A stretch of 64,000 nucleotides of DNA from Albidovulum marisflavi. Its GTDB lineage: Bacteria; Pseudomonadota; Alphaproteobacteria; Rhodobacterales; Rhodobacteraceae. Shown in pieces: positions 1 through 8,909 of the stretch (position 1 is the first letter of the stretch; each line of letters starts with the position of its first letter). Position numbers and translations under genes: made by a program. The stretch is from contig NZ_JAOWKY010000002.1 in NCBI RefSeq assembly GCF_025751435.1, positions 1 to 64,000 of the forward strand, given 5' to 3'. The notes beneath the pieces are model-generated. The model ran no database searches and was not told the DNA's origin. It was given only the letters and a program-made list of their open reading frames with translations.

Positions 1-138
1 GTCGTCAAAGCCGCCGCAATAATTGGCTGATTGAAACCAGTCGCTTGAGGCAACTTCAGCCCACTCTTGTTCCGTCTTGTTGTTCCGCATTATCTCGTCA
101 AGATGACCTTTCAGTTCTTCATCGACTGTAAGTATCAT
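1..138 (-). CDS. Unrecognised protein, 3' end off the window (partial)
   Basis: An open frame of 46 codons starts with ATG at 136-138 and runs off the left edge without a stop. The visible protein begins MILTVDEELKGHLDEI and is acidic, with a later tract W-F-Q-S-A-N-Y-C-G-G-F-D-D. I do not recognise the family. Its GC content is about 46%, far below the roughly 65% of the neighbours, which suggests an accessory or recently acquired gene. A weak ribosome-binding site (AAGATGAG) precedes the ATG. It lies downstream of the trpB terminator on the same strand. The small, acidic, Trp-rich look is compatible with an immunity-type protein, but nothing here proves it. Confidence 0.45.
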   Translation of the reverse strand, partial: MILTVDEELKGHLDEIMRNNKTEQEWAEVASSDWFQSANYCGGFDD

Positions 139-250
139 AGTGCGCTCATCTTAACCAAGATTGCCGGAGACCCTAAAGCGCAGATGCGCATTCAGCAACG
201 GCAGCTTCGTCCGCATAGCGGGCCAACACGGTTTGCGGACACCCCCAATG

Positions 251-280
251 AAAAAGGGCGCCCGCGACGGACGCCCCTTT
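251..280 (-). terminator. Rho-independent terminator after trpB
   Basis: On the minus strand a GC-rich hairpin (arms GGGCGTCCG and CGGGCGCCC, loop TCG, one G-U pair, extended by an AAAG/TTTT base) is followed directly by a run of T. It begins about 22 bases after the trpB stop codon, as expected for the end of the trpF-GNAT-trpB transcript. Confidence 0.85.
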
Positions 281-302
281 GGTCTGGAATGCGCGGGTCG
301 GA

Positions 303-1535
303 TCAGGTCTTGATCTCGAAGCCCAGATGCTTGGCTACGGCGAAGATATCCTTGTCGCCCCTTCCGCACATGTTCATCACGATGATGTGGTCCTGGGGAA
401 GCTCCGGCGCGATCTTCATGACATGGGCCAGCGCGTGGCTCGGCTCGAGCGCCGGGATGATGCCCTCCTGCGCGCAACACAGCTGGAACGCCTCAAGCGC
501 CTCCTTGTCCGTGATCGAGACGTACTGGGCCCGGCCGGTGTCGTGCAGCCAGGCGTGTTCCGGCCCGATGCCGGGATAGTCGAGCCCGGCCGAGATCGAG
601 AACCCTTCGAGGATCTGGCCGTCCTCGTCCTGCAGCAGGTAGGTGCGGTTTCCGTGCAGCACGCCGGGGCGGCCGCCGGTCAGGCTGGCGCAATGCTCCA
701 TCCGGTCGTCCACACCCTTGCCGCCGGCCTCGACGCCGATGATGCGGACCGAAGGGTCATCAAGGAACGGATAGAATAGCCCCATCGCGTTCGAGCCGCC
801 GCCGATCGCTGCGACGACGGTGTCAGGCAGGCGCCCCTCGCCTTCCTGCTCGGCCAGTTGCCAGCGAACCTCCTTGCCGATGATCGACTGGAAGTCGCGG
901 ACCATCGCAGGATAGGGGTGCGGACCCGCGACCGTACCGATGCAGTAGAAGGTGTCGCGGACGTTGGTGACCCAGTCGCGCAGCGCGTCGTTCATCGCGT
1001 CCTTCAGCGTCCCGCGACCCGAGGTAACCGGCACGACCTCTGCCCCCAGAAGCCGCATGCGGAAGACGTTCGGGGCCTGACGCTCGACGTCATGGGCACC
1101 CATGTAGACGATGCACTTCAGGCCGAACTTGGCGCAGACGGTCGCGGTCGCCACGCCATGCTGGCCGGCGCCCGTTTCCGCGATGATGCGGGTCTTGCCC
1201 ATGCGGCGCGCAAGGATGATCTGGCCCAGAACGTTGTTGATCTTGTGCGCGCCGGTGTGATTCAGCTCGTCGCGCTTCATGTAGATCTTGGCGCCGCCAA
1301 GGTGCGTCGTCAGGCGCTCGGCGTAGTAAAGCGGCGAGGGACGGCCGACGTAGTGCTTCCAGAGCCAGTCCATCTCTTCCCAGAAGCTGGGATCGGTCTT
1401 GGCCTTTTCGTACTCTGCCTCAAGATCAAGGATCAGCGGCATCAGCGTTTCGGACACGAACCGTCCACCAAAGATGCCGAAGCGACCCTTTTCGTCGGGT
1501 CCGGTCATGAAGCTGTTGATCAGGTCCTCGGCCAT
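303..1535 (-). CDS. trpB: Tryptophan synthase beta chain
   Basis: TrpB condenses indole, channelled from TrpA, with L-serine to give L-tryptophan in the cytoplasm, using pyridoxal phosphate. The 410-residue protein has the usual family length. Visible signatures are the PLP lysine in HTGAHKINN (Lys98), the GAGQHGVA loop, and the phosphate-binding GGGSNAMG. The start is ATG at 1535 with GAGGAG six bases upstream. It is the last gene of a group with trpF and an acetyltransferase gene. trpA is not in the window. A terminator follows immediately. Confidence 0.97.
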   Translation of the reverse strand: MAEDLINSFMTGPDEKGRFGIFGGRFVSETLMPLILDLEAEYEKAKTDPSFWEEMDWLWKHYVGRPSPLYYAERLTTHLGGAKIYMKRDELNHTGAHKINNVLGQIILARRMGKTRIIAETGAGQHGVATATVCAKFGLKCIVYMGAHDVERQAPNVFRMRLLGAEVVPVTSGRGTLKDAMNDALRDWVTNVRDTFYCIGTVAGPHPYPAMVRDFQSIIGKEVRWQLAEQEGEGRLPDTVVAAIGGGSNAMGLFYPFLDDPSVRIIGVEAGGKGVDDRMEHCASLTGGRPGVLHGNRTYLLQDEDGQILEGFSISAGLDYPGIGPEHAWLHDTGRAQYVSITDKEALEAFQLCCAQEGIIPALEPSHALAHVMKIAPELPQDHIIVMNMCGRGDKDIFAVAKHLGFEIKT

Positions 1536-1547
1536 CTTCGCCTCCTC

Positions 1548-1994
1548 TCAGTTCAGAACGCGTTTATAGCCAATGTGGGATGGGGTAAAGCCAAGGCTTT
1601 CGTAGAAACGGTGGGCATCGGGGCGGCTGCGGTTCGTGGTCAGCTGCATGAGCCCGCAGCCTGCCTCCCGGGCGCGGGTTTCCGCATCGCGCATCAACGC
1701 CGCCCCGATCCCCTGCCCCCTGAGTTCCGATACGACGCGCACCGATTCCACCTGCGCCCGCCGCGTCGCGCGCAGGGACAGGCCCGAGATGAAGGTGATC
1801 TGATAGGTGGCGACGATCCGGCCGTCCAATTCACCGACGATCAGATGATTGGCGCCTTCATCCCTCATCCGGTGGAAAGCGGCCAGATAGGTGGCGGCGT
1901 CCGAGCTTTCGCGCGCGGCCCCCAGTACATCGTCCAGCAGCAGCGCCACGACCGTCAGCACGTCCCGTTCTTCCGCTGTGCGGAACCGGATCAT
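1548..1994 (-). CDS. GNAT family N-acetyltransferase
   Basis: This 148-residue protein is a Gcn5-related N-acetyltransferase that would transfer acetyl from acetyl-CoA to an unknown amine. The acetyl-CoA loop is visible as R-G-Q-G-I-G-A-A-L (motif A), followed by the C-terminal signature [10 protein letters not shown]. Its ATG (1992-1994) overlaps the trpF stop as ATGA, so translation is probably coupled, and trpB begins only 12 bases after its stop. The substrate cannot be told from sequence. An acetyltransferase gene sitting inside a trpF-trpB pair is the odd feature; a direct role in tryptophan synthesis is not implied. Confidence 0.85.
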   Translation of the reverse strand: MIRFRTAEERDVLTVVALLLDDVLGAARESSDAATYLAAFHRMRDEGANHLIVGELDGRIVATYQITFISGLSLRATRRAQVESVRVVSELRGQGIGAALMRDAETRAREAGCGLMQLTTNRSRPDAHRFYESLGFTPSHIGYKRVLN

Positions 1995-2629
1995 TCCAGC
2001 GCCGCCTTGCAGAAGGCGCGGATCAGGGCTTCGTCCTTGACGCCAGGCGCGGTTTCGACGCCGGATGAGACATCCACTTGGCGGGCGTTGGTCGAACGGA
2101 TGGCCAGGGCCACGTTGTCCGGCGTCAGGCCACCCGCCAGCATCCACGGCCGGCGCCAGACCCTGCCCAGCATCAGCCGCCAGTCGAAGGCCAGGCCGTT
2201 GCCGCCCGGCAGCACCGCCCCTTTCGGCGGCTTGGCATCCACAAGGATCTGGTCCGCGACGGTCTGGTAAAGATCAAGCGCCGCAAGGTCGGCGGGTTCG
2301 GCGACGCCCACCGCCTTCATCACGGGAAGCCCATAGCGTGAACGCACCTCGGCTACGCGCTCGGGGCTTTCGGATCCGTGAAGTTGCAGCATGTCCAGCG
2401 GCACCGCCTCCGTGATCGCGTCCAACTCCTCATTGGTCGCGTTCACGGTCAGCGCGACCTTGGCTATACCTTCGGGCACGCCAAGCGCCAACGCGGCCGC
2501 GTCGGCAAGCCCAAGATGGCGCGGCGAGCGCGAGAAGAACACGAAGCCCACATAGCGCGCGCCAGCCTCGGCGGCGGCGACGACATGGGCGGGTTCCCGA
2601 AGGCCGCAGATCTTTACAGCGATATCCAT
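1991..2629 (-). CDS. trpF: N-(5'-phosphoribosyl)anthranilate isomerase
   Basis: TrpF converts phosphoribosylanthranilate to CdRP by Amadori rearrangement, the third step of tryptophan synthesis. The 212-residue TIM-barrel protein begins [13 protein letters not shown], with the catalytic Cys in VKICGL; the general-acid Asp is in [10 protein letters not shown], and phosphate-binding segments are [11 protein letters not shown] and D-V-S-S-G-V-E. Length matches the family. It overlaps the downstream GNAT gene by four bases and precedes trpB. lapA and ihfB lie just upstream on the same strand, the usual rhodobacterial order. Confidence 0.95.
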   Translation of the reverse strand: MDIAVKICGLREPAHVVAAAEAGARYVGFVFFSRSPRHLGLADAAALALGVPEGIAKVALTVNATNEELDAITEAVPLDMLQLHGSESPERVAEVRSRYGLPVMKAVGVAEPADLAALDLYQTVADQILVDAKPPKGAVLPGGNGLAFDWRLMLGRVWRRPWMLAGGLTPDNVALAIRSTNARQVDVSSGVETAPGVKDEALIRAFCKAALE

Positions 2630-2693
2630 GACTGCGATCTAGATGATTATCGTGCCCTGCACAAACCCCTGCCCCGAGCACATCGGCGGCGCC

Positions 2694-3053
2694 CTACCGG
2701 GCGCCCTTGCGTTCCAGAAGGGCCAGCACATCATCCTCGGGCTGGTCGCTGTCGGCCTTCAACCGATCGACTTCGCGCGCAAGGCGCCCGGCTTCCCGCC
2801 GGTGCTGCGTTGCGGCGCTGCGATGCTTGGACTCACGCAGCCATTCCCAGACGAAACCGATGGCAAGACCCGCGACGATGCCCGCGAAGATCACCAGGAA
2901 GAGCGGCAGCTTGACGGACAGGCCGAAGCCAAAGAAGCTATCCACCTGCTCAGGCACCAGTCGCAAAACGACCAGCTCACGGTTGGCGGATGCAACGCCA
3001 AGCAAGGACAGGCCCAGCAGGGCCAGAAAAAGCCATTTCAGAACACGCAACAT
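2694..3053 (-). CDS. LapA domain (DUF1049) inner-membrane protein
   Basis: This 119-residue protein has two hydrophobic segments, at about residues 4-24 and 46-70, followed by a charged helical tail (roughly 75-110) with coiled-coil character. This is the layout of the LapA/DUF1049 family, known in Escherichia coli as an accessory factor in lipopolysaccharide assembly. Its place between ihfB (10 bases upstream) and trpF is conserved in relatives and matches the E. coli ihfB-lapA neighbourhood. A GC-rich inverted repeat (2688-2705) has the stop codon at its loop edge, without a T-run. Confidence 0.8.
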   Translation of the reverse strand: MLRVLKWLFLALLGLSLLGVASANRELVVLRLVPEQVDSFFGFGLSVKLPLFLVIFAGIVAGLAIGFVWEWLRESKHRSAATQHRREAGRLAREVDRLKADSDQPEDDVLALLERKGAR

Positions 3054-3062
3054 GGTACCGGA

Positions 3063-3344
3063 TCATTCACCGTTCAGGCGGTCACGTAGCAGCTTGCCGG
3101 TCTTGAAGAAAGGCACATGCTTCTCATCGACATCGACGGATTCGCCCGTGCGCGGATTTCGTCCCTGCCGGGAATCGCGCTTCTTTACGGAAAACGCGCC
3201 GAACCCTCTGAGTTCGACCCGATCACCGCGGGCCAGGGCACCGACAATCTCTTCGAATATGGTGTTCACAATCCTTTCGACGTCGCGCTGAAAGAGGTGC
3301 GGATTCTCATCAGCTATCTTCTGAATGAGTTCGGACCGGATCAT
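3063..3344 (-). CDS. ihfB: Integration host factor subunit beta
   Basis: IHF-beta pairs with IHF-alpha to bend DNA sharply at promoters, origins and recombination sites. The 93-residue protein shows the DNABII fold: the helical start [15 protein letters not shown], then [14 protein letters not shown], and the minor-groove arm GRNPRTGE with the intercalating proline. The ATG at 3344 is chosen because a GGGGGG tract lies six bases upstream; a TTG one codon earlier is less likely. It follows rpsA on the same strand after an unusually long gap, with its own promoter candidate. Confidence 0.95.
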   Translation of the reverse strand: MIRSELIQKIADENPHLFQRDVERIVNTIFEEIVGALARGDRVELRGFGAFSVKKRDSRQGRNPRTGESVDVDEKHVPFFKTGKLLRDRLNGE

Positions 3345-3404
3345 CAAAAACCCCCCTGCGCACGCGACTCGCAGCGCGTCCGCTGCACTTTTTTGGTTCG
3401 ACAG

Positions 3405-3432
3405 ACTATAGGGGCAAAACCGGCATCGACAA
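3405..3432 (-). promoter_or_regulatory. Candidate sigma-70 promoter for ihfB
   Basis: On the minus strand TTGTCG (3427-3432) and TATAGT (3405-3410) are separated by 16 bases, about 60 bases before the ihfB start. This would give ihfB a promoter independent of rpsA. It rests on sequence match only. Confidence 0.45.
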
Positions 3433-3817
3433 ACAGGAAAGCCTTTGGAAAGTCAGGGATTCCGTCGTGAGGTGGTCAGTTTCGCGAGCCATTTCGCCGC
3501 GTCCGGCCAAGCCGCGCTGCAGCAATCGCGGTGCCGCAGCGCCGCAGCACCTTGCCGATCGCGACATCCTCGGCGCGATTCGCAATGTCCTGACCGACGC
3601 GCAAAGCGTCCAGCGTGTTCCGGCAGGACAGGATGGAGCGCTGGCTCAGGTTCGGGGGCAGTTCCGAACCCGATCAGCCCGGATTGCGGCCGGTGTGCCG
3701 CGACTCCGCCACGCCCCGCACTCCGGGCTGGCGACGCCACGTCCTTCGGGAAGGGTGCCGGCGGATCAATGCGATGCTGTCGGGCCTTGCTGCCTGGAGC
3801 TGACCTGGGGGAAATGG
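3433..3817. other. Intergenic stretch between rpsA and ihfB, no convincing gene
   Basis: About 385 bases have no ORF with a plausible start and known family, although several frames stay open by GC bias. A strong inverted repeat sits near 3643-3680: GGTTCGG pairs with CCGAACC, flanked by GGCT and AGCC. Near 3785-3812, read on the minus strand, CAGGTCAG is followed shortly by GCAGC, which recalls the conserved core of bacterial SRP RNA, but the spacing is about six bases too short and no GGAA-type tetraloop is present. The stretch may encode a structured RNA, a long leader or a decayed gene. Confidence 0.4.
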
Positions 3818-3845
3818 AAAAAGCCCCGCGCATTGCGCGGGGCTT
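3818..3845 (-). terminator. Rho-independent terminator after rpsA
   Basis: Perfect nine-base-pair hairpin on the minus strand (arms GCCCCGCGC and GCGCGGGGC, three-base loop) followed by TTTTT, starting about 27 bases after the rpsA stop. It separates rpsA transcription from ihfB. Confidence 0.9.
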
Positions 3846-3869
3846 CCGTTCGGGCAATCCGCCCGAAGA

Positions 3870-5549
3870 TTACTTCTGACCCTTGAGCGCGGCGCCCAGG
3901 ATGTCGCCGAGCGAGGCGCCGGAGTCCGAGGAACCGTACTGTTCGACGGCTTCCTTTTCCTCGGCGATCTCGCGCGCCTTGATCGACACGCCCAGCTTGC
4001 GGGTCTTGCTGTCGACGTTGGTCACGCGAACATCGACGTGATCGCCAACCTGGAAGCGCTCGGGGCGCTGGTCGGCGCGGTCACGGGCAAGGTCCGAACG
4101 ACGGATGAACGACTTCATGCCGTTGTACTCGACCTCGATGCCGCCTTCTTCGATCGCGGTGACGTTCACGGTGATGACCGAACCACGCTTCACGCCGTCA
4201 ACGGCGTCCGAGAAGGTGTCGGCGTCCAGAGCCTTGATCGAGAGCGAGATGCGCTCTTTCTCGACGTCCACTTCGGTGACCGCGGCCTTGACCACGTCGC
4301 CCTTGCGGTAGGACTGGATCGCCTCTTCGCCGCGCTGATCCCAGCTGAGGTCGGAGAGGTGCACCATGCCGTCGATGTCGTTCTCGAGGCCGATGAACAG
4401 ACCGAATTCGGTGATGTTCTTGACTTCGCCCTCGATCACGCTGCCGACCGGGTGGGTCTCGGCGAAGACTTCCCACGGGTTGCGCATGCACTGCTTGAGA
4501 CCCAGCGAAACGCGACGCTTCGCGGTGTCGATCTCGAGCACCATGACGTCGACTTCCTGCGAGGTCGACACGATCTTGCCCGGATGGACGTTCTTCTTGG
4601 TCCAGGACATCTCGGAGACGTGGACAAGGCCCTCGACCCCGGCTTCCAGTTCCACGAATGCACCGTAGTCGGTGATGTTCGTGACGCGGCCCTTGTGGAT
4701 CGAGCCCAGCGGGAACTTCTGCTCGACCGAATCCCACGGATCGGACTGAAGCTGCTTCATGCCCAGCGAGATGCGGTGGGTTTCCTTGTTGATCTTGATC
4801 ACCTGGACCTTCACGGTCTCGCCGATGTTCAGGATCTCGGACGGATGGTTCACGCGGCGCCACGCCATGTCGGTGACATGGAGCAGACCATCGACGCCAC
4901 CCAGGTCAACGAACGCACCGTATTCGGTGATGTTCTTGACGACGCCATCCACGACCTGGCCTTCGGACAGGTTGCCGATGACTTCGGCGCGCTGCTCGGC
5001 GCGGGACTCTTCGAGGATCGCGCGGCGCGACACGACGATGTTGCCCCGGCGGCGGTCCATCTTGAGGATCTGGAACGGCTGCTTCATGCCCATGAGCGGG
5101 CCGGCATCGCGAACCGGACGAACATCGACCTGCGAACCCGGAAGGAACGCGACAGCGCCGCCCAGATCGACGGTGAAGCCACCCTTGACGCGGCCGAAGA
5201 TGGCGCCATCGACGCGCTCTTCGTTGGCATAGGCCTTCTCAAGACGGTCCCAGGCCTCTTCGCGGCGGGCTTTCTCGCGGCTGATGACGGCTTCGCCGCG
5301 GGCGTTCTCGACGCGGTCGAGATAGACCTCGACCTCATCGCCCACCGCGATTTCGGGGGCCTGGCCGGGGGCTGCGAATTCTTTCAGATCGACGCGGCCT
5401 TCCATCTTGTAGCCGACGTCGATGATGGCCTGGCCCGCCTCGATGGCGATGACCTTGCCCTTGACGACCGAACCTTCGTCCGGGGTGTCGATTTCGAAGC
5501 TTTCGTTAAGGAGGGCTTCGAATTCCTCCATGGTCGCTTTAGCGCACAT
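3870..5549 (-). CDS. rpsA: 30S ribosomal protein S1
   Basis: S1 binds mRNA and delivers it to the 30S subunit. The 559-residue protein contains six S1 (OB-fold) RNA-binding repeats from about residue 25 to 535. The best conserved units are visible as repeated G-x-V-x-N-I-T-x-Y-G-A-F-V-D-L-G and G-L-V-H-x-S-E-M-S-W patterns, the usual layout for proteobacterial S1. The start ATG at 5549 has AAGGAA about ten bases upstream. cmk lies upstream on the same strand, as in most proteobacteria. The leader of about 135 bases carries a hairpin and could host S1 autoregulation. Confidence 0.97.
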   Translation of the reverse strand: MCAKATMEEFEALLNESFEIDTPDEGSVVKGKVIAIEAGQAIIDVGYKMEGRVDLKEFAAPGQAPEIAVGDEVEVYLDRVENARGEAVISREKARREEAWDRLEKAYANEERVDGAIFGRVKGGFTVDLGGAVAFLPGSQVDVRPVRDAGPLMGMKQPFQILKMDRRRGNIVVSRRAILEESRAEQRAEVIGNLSEGQVVDGVVKNITEYGAFVDLGGVDGLLHVTDMAWRRVNHPSEILNIGETVKVQVIKINKETHRISLGMKQLQSDPWDSVEQKFPLGSIHKGRVTNITDYGAFVELEAGVEGLVHVSEMSWTKKNVHPGKIVSTSQEVDVMVLEIDTAKRRVSLGLKQCMRNPWEVFAETHPVGSVIEGEVKNITEFGLFIGLENDIDGMVHLSDLSWDQRGEEAIQSYRKGDVVKAAVTEVDVEKERISLSIKALDADTFSDAVDGVKRGSVITVNVTAIEEGGIEVEYNGMKSFIRRSDLARDRADQRPERFQVGDHVDVRVTNVDSKTRKLGVSIKAREIAEEKEAVEQYGSSDSGASLGDILGAALKGQK

Positions 5550-5637
5550 GCGTTTTCAGTTCCTTTTCAACATGTTTTCTGGCCATGCGGTTGGCTCCGC
5601 CGGTCTTTGCTGGCCCCATGACAAAAAGCCGCCTGGC

Positions 5638-5653
5638 CCGGACGCCTGTCCGG
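5638..5653 (-). other. Hairpin in the rpsA leader
   Basis: Perfect inverted repeat CCGGAC-GCCT-GTCCGG (plus-strand reading) within the predicted rpsA 5' untranslated region. On the minus strand it is followed about ten bases later by a TTTTT run, so it may be a weak attenuator or a binding site for S1 autoregulation. The role is inferred. Confidence 0.35.
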
Positions 5654-5684
5654 TGCTCAGCGACTCCTGCCTCAGGATGGGGGC

Positions 5685-5713
5685 GCTATAGCGACAATGG
5701 GTCCGAGAAGCAA
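5685..5713 (-). promoter_or_regulatory. Candidate sigma-70 promoter for rpsA
   Basis: On the minus strand TTGCTT (5708-5713) and TATAGC (5685-5690) are 17 bases apart, placed about 140 bases before the rpsA start and downstream of cmk. Spacing and -10 sequence suit a strong housekeeping promoter. Confidence 0.5.
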
Positions 5714-5785
5714 GAAGATTGGGGCAATGGGGCCGATGCAGGCGCACCGCGAACGGCCACGGTCGCCCCACGCATCGCCCTATGC

Positions 5786-6379
5786 CTAGACTTCCGCGGA
5801 TAGCCTTGTGTCCACCACGGCTTTCGCCGCCGCGACCGCGCTTTCGATGGTCATTTCGCTGGTGTCCAGCACCACGGCATCCGCAGCGGGTTTCATCGGG
5901 GCGACCAAGCGTTCCGCGTCCCGCTTGTCCCGTTCGATCACCTGCGCCAGCACTTCGGCCTCATCCCCACCAACCTCCAGCCAGCGGCGATGGGCGCGGA
6001 CCTCGGCGCTGGCGGTGACGAAAAGCTTCACCTCCGCCTCGGGGCAAATCACCGTGCCGATGTCGCGCCCGTCAAGCACCGCGCCGCCCTCGCGCCGGGC
6101 GAAGCGGCGCTGAAAATCGACCAACGCGGCACGCACCTCGGGGATCACGGCGACCTGACTTGCGGCTTGCCCGGCCTCCAGCGTCCGAAGGTCGCCGCGG
6201 GTCAGGTCTGCCTCCGACAGGGTTTGCGCGGCCCGGACCGGATCGCCGCCCTTCGCCCCCACGGCGCGGTAAAGAAGCCCGGTGTCGAGATGGGCAAAGC
6301 CAAAATGACGGGCGACGGCGCGGGAGATCGTCCCCTTCCCCGCCGCGGCCGGCCCGTCAATGGCAACCGTGAAGATCAT
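5786..6379 (-). CDS. cmk: Cytidylate kinase
   Basis: Cmk phosphorylates CMP and dCMP with ATP, feeding pyrimidine nucleotide pools. The 197-residue protein starts [17 protein letters not shown] with a clear P-loop, then [10 protein letters not shown] in the CMP-binding part, [11 protein letters not shown], and the lid segment E-R-D-K-R-D. It is slightly shorter than the E. coli enzyme. The ATG overlaps the aroA stop by four bases (ATGA), so aroA-cmk is an operon, with rpsA next; this order is widely conserved. Confidence 0.96.
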   Translation of the reverse strand: MIFTVAIDGPAAAGKGTISRAVARHFGFAHLDTGLLYRAVGAKGGDPVRAAQTLSEADLTRGDLRTLEAGQAASQVAVIPEVRAALVDFQRRFARREGGAVLDGRDIGTVICPEAEVKLFVTASAEVRAHRRWLEVGGDEAEVLAQVIERDKRDAERLVAPMKPAADAVVLDTSEMTIESAVAAAKAVVDTRLSAEV

Positions 6380-7725
6380 GCGTCCGCGCGTTCGACCAGC
6401 GCGCCTAGGCCGCGCATCAGGTCCTCGAACACCGGGAAGGAGGTCGCGATCGGCGATCCGTCATCTATGCTAACTGGCTTTTGCGCAGCAAGGCCCAAGA
6501 CGAGGAAGGACATTGCGATCCGGTGGTCGATGTGCGTCTTCGCGGTTCCCCCGCCCGGCACACCGCCTGCGCCCATGCCGTGGACGATCAGGGTGTCTTC
6601 GTCTTCCTCGATGCGCACGCCCATGGCTTCAAGCCCGCGCGCCATCGCGTCGATCCGGTCGCTTTCCTTGACGCGCAGCTCCTTTACGCCGCGCATGACC
6701 GTGGTGCCCTCGGCACAGGCCGCGACCACCGACAGGACAGGATATTCGTCGATCATCGAGGCCGCGCGCTCTTCGGGAACCTCGATCCCCTTGAGGGTCG
6801 AGAAGCGGACACGCAGGTCCGCGACCGGTTCGCCGCCCTCTTCGCGCGGATTCTGGAACTCGATATCGGCGCCCATCTCCACCAGCGTCGTATAAAGACC
6901 GTTACGGGTGGGGTTCTGGCTGACCCCCGGAACCATGATGTCCGACCCCTCGACGATCAGCGCGGCGCAGACCGGAAACGCGGCCGAGGACGGATCGCGC
7001 GGCACCGCCACGGTTTGCGGCTTCAGCTCGGGCTGCCCCTTCAGGATGATCACGCGCCCTTCCGCCGTATCCTCGACCGCCAGGTCTGCGCCGAAGCCGC
7101 GCAGCATGCGCTCGGAGTGGTCGCGCGTCGGCTCCTTCTCGATCACCACCGTCTCACCCGGCGCGTTCAGGCCAGCAAGAAGGACGGCTGACTTGACCTG
7201 CGCCGACGGCATGGGAACGGTATAGCGCACCGGGACGGGTTCGCCTGCGCCGACGATGGTCATCGGAAGCCGGCCGCCTTGGCGGCCGTAGGCCTGTGCG
7301 CCGAACAGCGCGAGCGGATCGGTCACGCGGCCCATCGGGCGCTTGCGCAGCGACGCATCGCCGGTGAACGTCGCGGTGATGGGCGAGGTCGCCATCGCCC
7401 CCATGATCAATCGCACGCCGGTGCCGGAGTTGCCGCAATCGATCACGTCAGAGGGTTCGGCGAAACCGCCCACCCCCACGCCATGAACTGACCAGTCGCC
7501 GTCGCCCAGCCGCGTCACCTGCGCGCCGAAAGCCCGCATTGCCTTTGCGGTGTCGATCACGTCCTGCCCCTCCAGAAGGCCCGTCACGCGCGTCTCGCCA
7601 ACCGAAAGCGCGCCCAGGATGAGCGAACGATGTGAAATGGACTTGTCGCCCGGCACTTCTGCCACCCCTTTCAGGGGACCCGACTTGCGGGCGATCATCG
7701 CAACGGGCTCACCATGGCCGGACAT
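6376..7725 (-). CDS. aroA: 3-phosphoshikimate 1-carboxyvinyltransferase (EPSP synthase)
   Basis: AroA joins shikimate-3-phosphate and PEP to EPSP, the sixth shikimate step. The 449-residue protein shows the substrate-binding P-G-D-K-S-I-S-H-R near residue 27, D-C-G-N-S-G-T in the PEP region, and the C-terminal V-K-E-S-D-R-I. The glyphosate-contact loop reads GNSGTGVR and I-M-G-A-M-A, resembling the naturally tolerant class II type, but that reading is tentative. Translation is coupled to cmk. The gene begins a leftward operon divergent from the sox-side transporter gene. Confidence 0.96.
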   Translation of the reverse strand: MSGHGEPVAMIARKSGPLKGVAEVPGDKSISHRSLILGALSVGETRVTGLLEGQDVIDTAKAMRAFGAQVTRLGDGDWSVHGVGVGGFAEPSDVIDCGNSGTGVRLIMGAMATSPITATFTGDASLRKRPMGRVTDPLALFGAQAYGRQGGRLPMTIVGAGEPVPVRYTVPMPSAQVKSAVLLAGLNAPGETVVIEKEPTRDHSERMLRGFGADLAVEDTAEGRVIILKGQPELKPQTVAVPRDPSSAAFPVCAALIVEGSDIMVPGVSQNPTRNGLYTTLVEMGADIEFQNPREEGGEPVADLRVRFSTLKGIEVPEERAASMIDEYPVLSVVAACAEGTTVMRGVKELRVKESDRIDAMARGLEAMGVRIEEDEDTLIVHGMGAGGVPGGGTAKTHIDHRIAMSFLVLGLAAQKPVSIDDGSPIATSFPVFEDLMRGLGALVERADA

Positions 7726-7784
7726 TCGGAACTCCCTTCAAAATCCGCATCGCTGATAGCGCAAGCGAATGGGGGCGTCCATGG

Positions 7785-7798
7785 CTGATCCAGATCAA
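7785..7798 (+). promoter_or_regulatory. FNR/CRP-type box upstream of the left SoxT-like gene
   Basis: CTGAT-CCAG-ATCAA differs by one base from the FNR consensus TTGAT-N4-ATCAA. Its centre is about 56 bases before the ATG at 7848. A site at -41.5 would place transcription start near 7833, with TCTTAC (7818-7823) as a possible -10 element. It suggests oxygen- or NO-linked control by an FnrL/Dnr-type regulator. Confidence 0.4.
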
Positions 7799-7847
7799 AG
7801 ACACCTTGACCGCTCCGTCTTACGCGCTTCTGGACAAGGGAGCGCAC

Positions 7848-8909
7848 ATGGACCTGACCGCCCTTCTGGACTACGTCGAGGAACCGCAGCTTGCGGCGCT
7901 TCTGGGTCTGCTGACGGGGGCGGTTTTCGGCTTCTCCGCGGAACGGTCCGCCTTTTGCCTCAGGGCCGCGACGGTCGAGTTCGCCCGCGGCAAGCTGGGG
8001 GAACGCATGGCGGTCTGGCTTCTGACCTTCTCGACGGCCGTCATCTGGGTTCAGGGCGCAGAGTTGATGGGCCTGTTTCGTGCGGAAGAGGCCCGCATGA
8101 TGGCGATCGCCGGGTCGTGGTCCGGCGCGATCATCGGGGGGCTGATGTTCGGCGCGGGCATGGTTCTGGCGCGCGGCTGTTCCGGGCGGCTCCTGGTCCT
8201 GGCGGCGACCGGCAATCTTCGGTCCGTCGTCGCTGGCCTGATCTTCGCCGTGGTGGCACAGATGGCGCGCCACGGCTGGCTTTCGCCGCTGCGTCAATGG
8301 CTTGCGGCGCTCTGGGTGACGCCGGGCGGACGCAACGTCGATCTAGTCAGCTCTCTGGGGCTGCCCGACGCGGGGGGCTTGTTGCTGGGCGTGGCGATAG
8401 CGCTTCTGTCCCTTTGGCTCTCGTTCCGCAACGGGCTGGGCTGGTCGCGGCTGGTCTTCGCCTCGGGCGCCGGGTTCGCCGTGGCACTGGGCTGGGTTCT
8501 GACGTTTTCACTGTCGCAGATCGCGTTCGAGCCTGTCAGCGTGACATCTGCGTCATTCTCGGGGCCCTCGGCTGATACGCTCATGTTCTTCCTTGTCGAA
8601 AACCCGGCGCTCGATTTCGACATCGGGCTGGTTCCCGGCGTGTTCATCGGCGCGCTGGTTTCCGCCGCGCTGAAGGGAAGCCTGCGGTTTCAGGGTTTCG
8701 ACGGCGAAAGTCAGATGCGCCGGGCGATGACCGGCGCCGTGCTGATGGGCTTCGGGGCCATGCTGGCCGGGGGGTGCGCGATCGGAGCTGGCGTCACCGG
8801 CGGGTCGATCTTTGCGGCGACGGCCTGGCTCACGCTTTTCTGCATGTGGATCGGCGCGACGCTGACCGACTTCGTCGTCGATCAGCGCGCGCGACTTGTC
8901 GCGGCCTAG
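7848..8909 (+). CDS. YeeE/YedE family membrane transporter (SoxT-like, left copy)
   Basis: Members of this family import thiosulfate or other sulfur compounds through the inner membrane, and SoxT belongs to it. The 353-residue protein has about nine hydrophobic segments and the characteristic cysteine motifs: F-S-A-E-R-S-A-F-C (Cys37), A-R-G-C-S-G-R (Cys111), and G-G-C-A-I-G-A-G-V-T-G-G near residue 315. The start is ATG at 7848, with AAGGGAG six bases upstream; longer upstream extensions lack this. It runs convergent to the soxH-like gene: their stop codons share the tetranucleotide CTAG. Its own FNR-like box suggests it is regulated apart from the main sox operon. Confidence 0.85.
   Translation: MDLTALLDYVEEPQLAALLGLLTGAVFGFSAERSAFCLRAATVEFARGKLGERMAVWLLTFSTAVIWVQGAELMGLFRAEEARMMAIAGSWSGAIIGGLMFGAGMVLARGCSGRLLVLAATGNLRSVVAGLIFAVVAQMARHGWLSPLRQWLAALWVTPGGRNVDLVSSLGLPDAGGLLLGVAIALLSLWLSFRNGLGWSRLVFASGAGFAVALGWVLTFSLSQIAFEPVSVTSASFSGPSADTLMFFLVENPALDFDIGLVPGVFIGALVSAALKGSLRFQGFDGESQMRRAMTGAVLMGFGAMLAGGCAIGAGVTGGSIFAATAWLTLFCMWIGATLTDFVVDQRARLVAA

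Noticed and set aside
3785-3812. SRP RNA (ffs) gene on the minus strand
   Set aside because: GGTCAG and GCAGC elements are present, but the distance is too short, the tetraloop is missing and no flanking long helix is seen. Kept only as part of the unexplained stretch.
3453-3857. Protein gene in the rpsA-ihfB gap
   Set aside because: Frames are open but low in complexity and rich in Arg/Pro/Ala; the most protein-like frame has no start codon.
4038-5621. Long plus-strand open frame opposite rpsA
   Set aside because: Antisense shadow of the S1 repeats; no ribosome-binding site or family resemblance.
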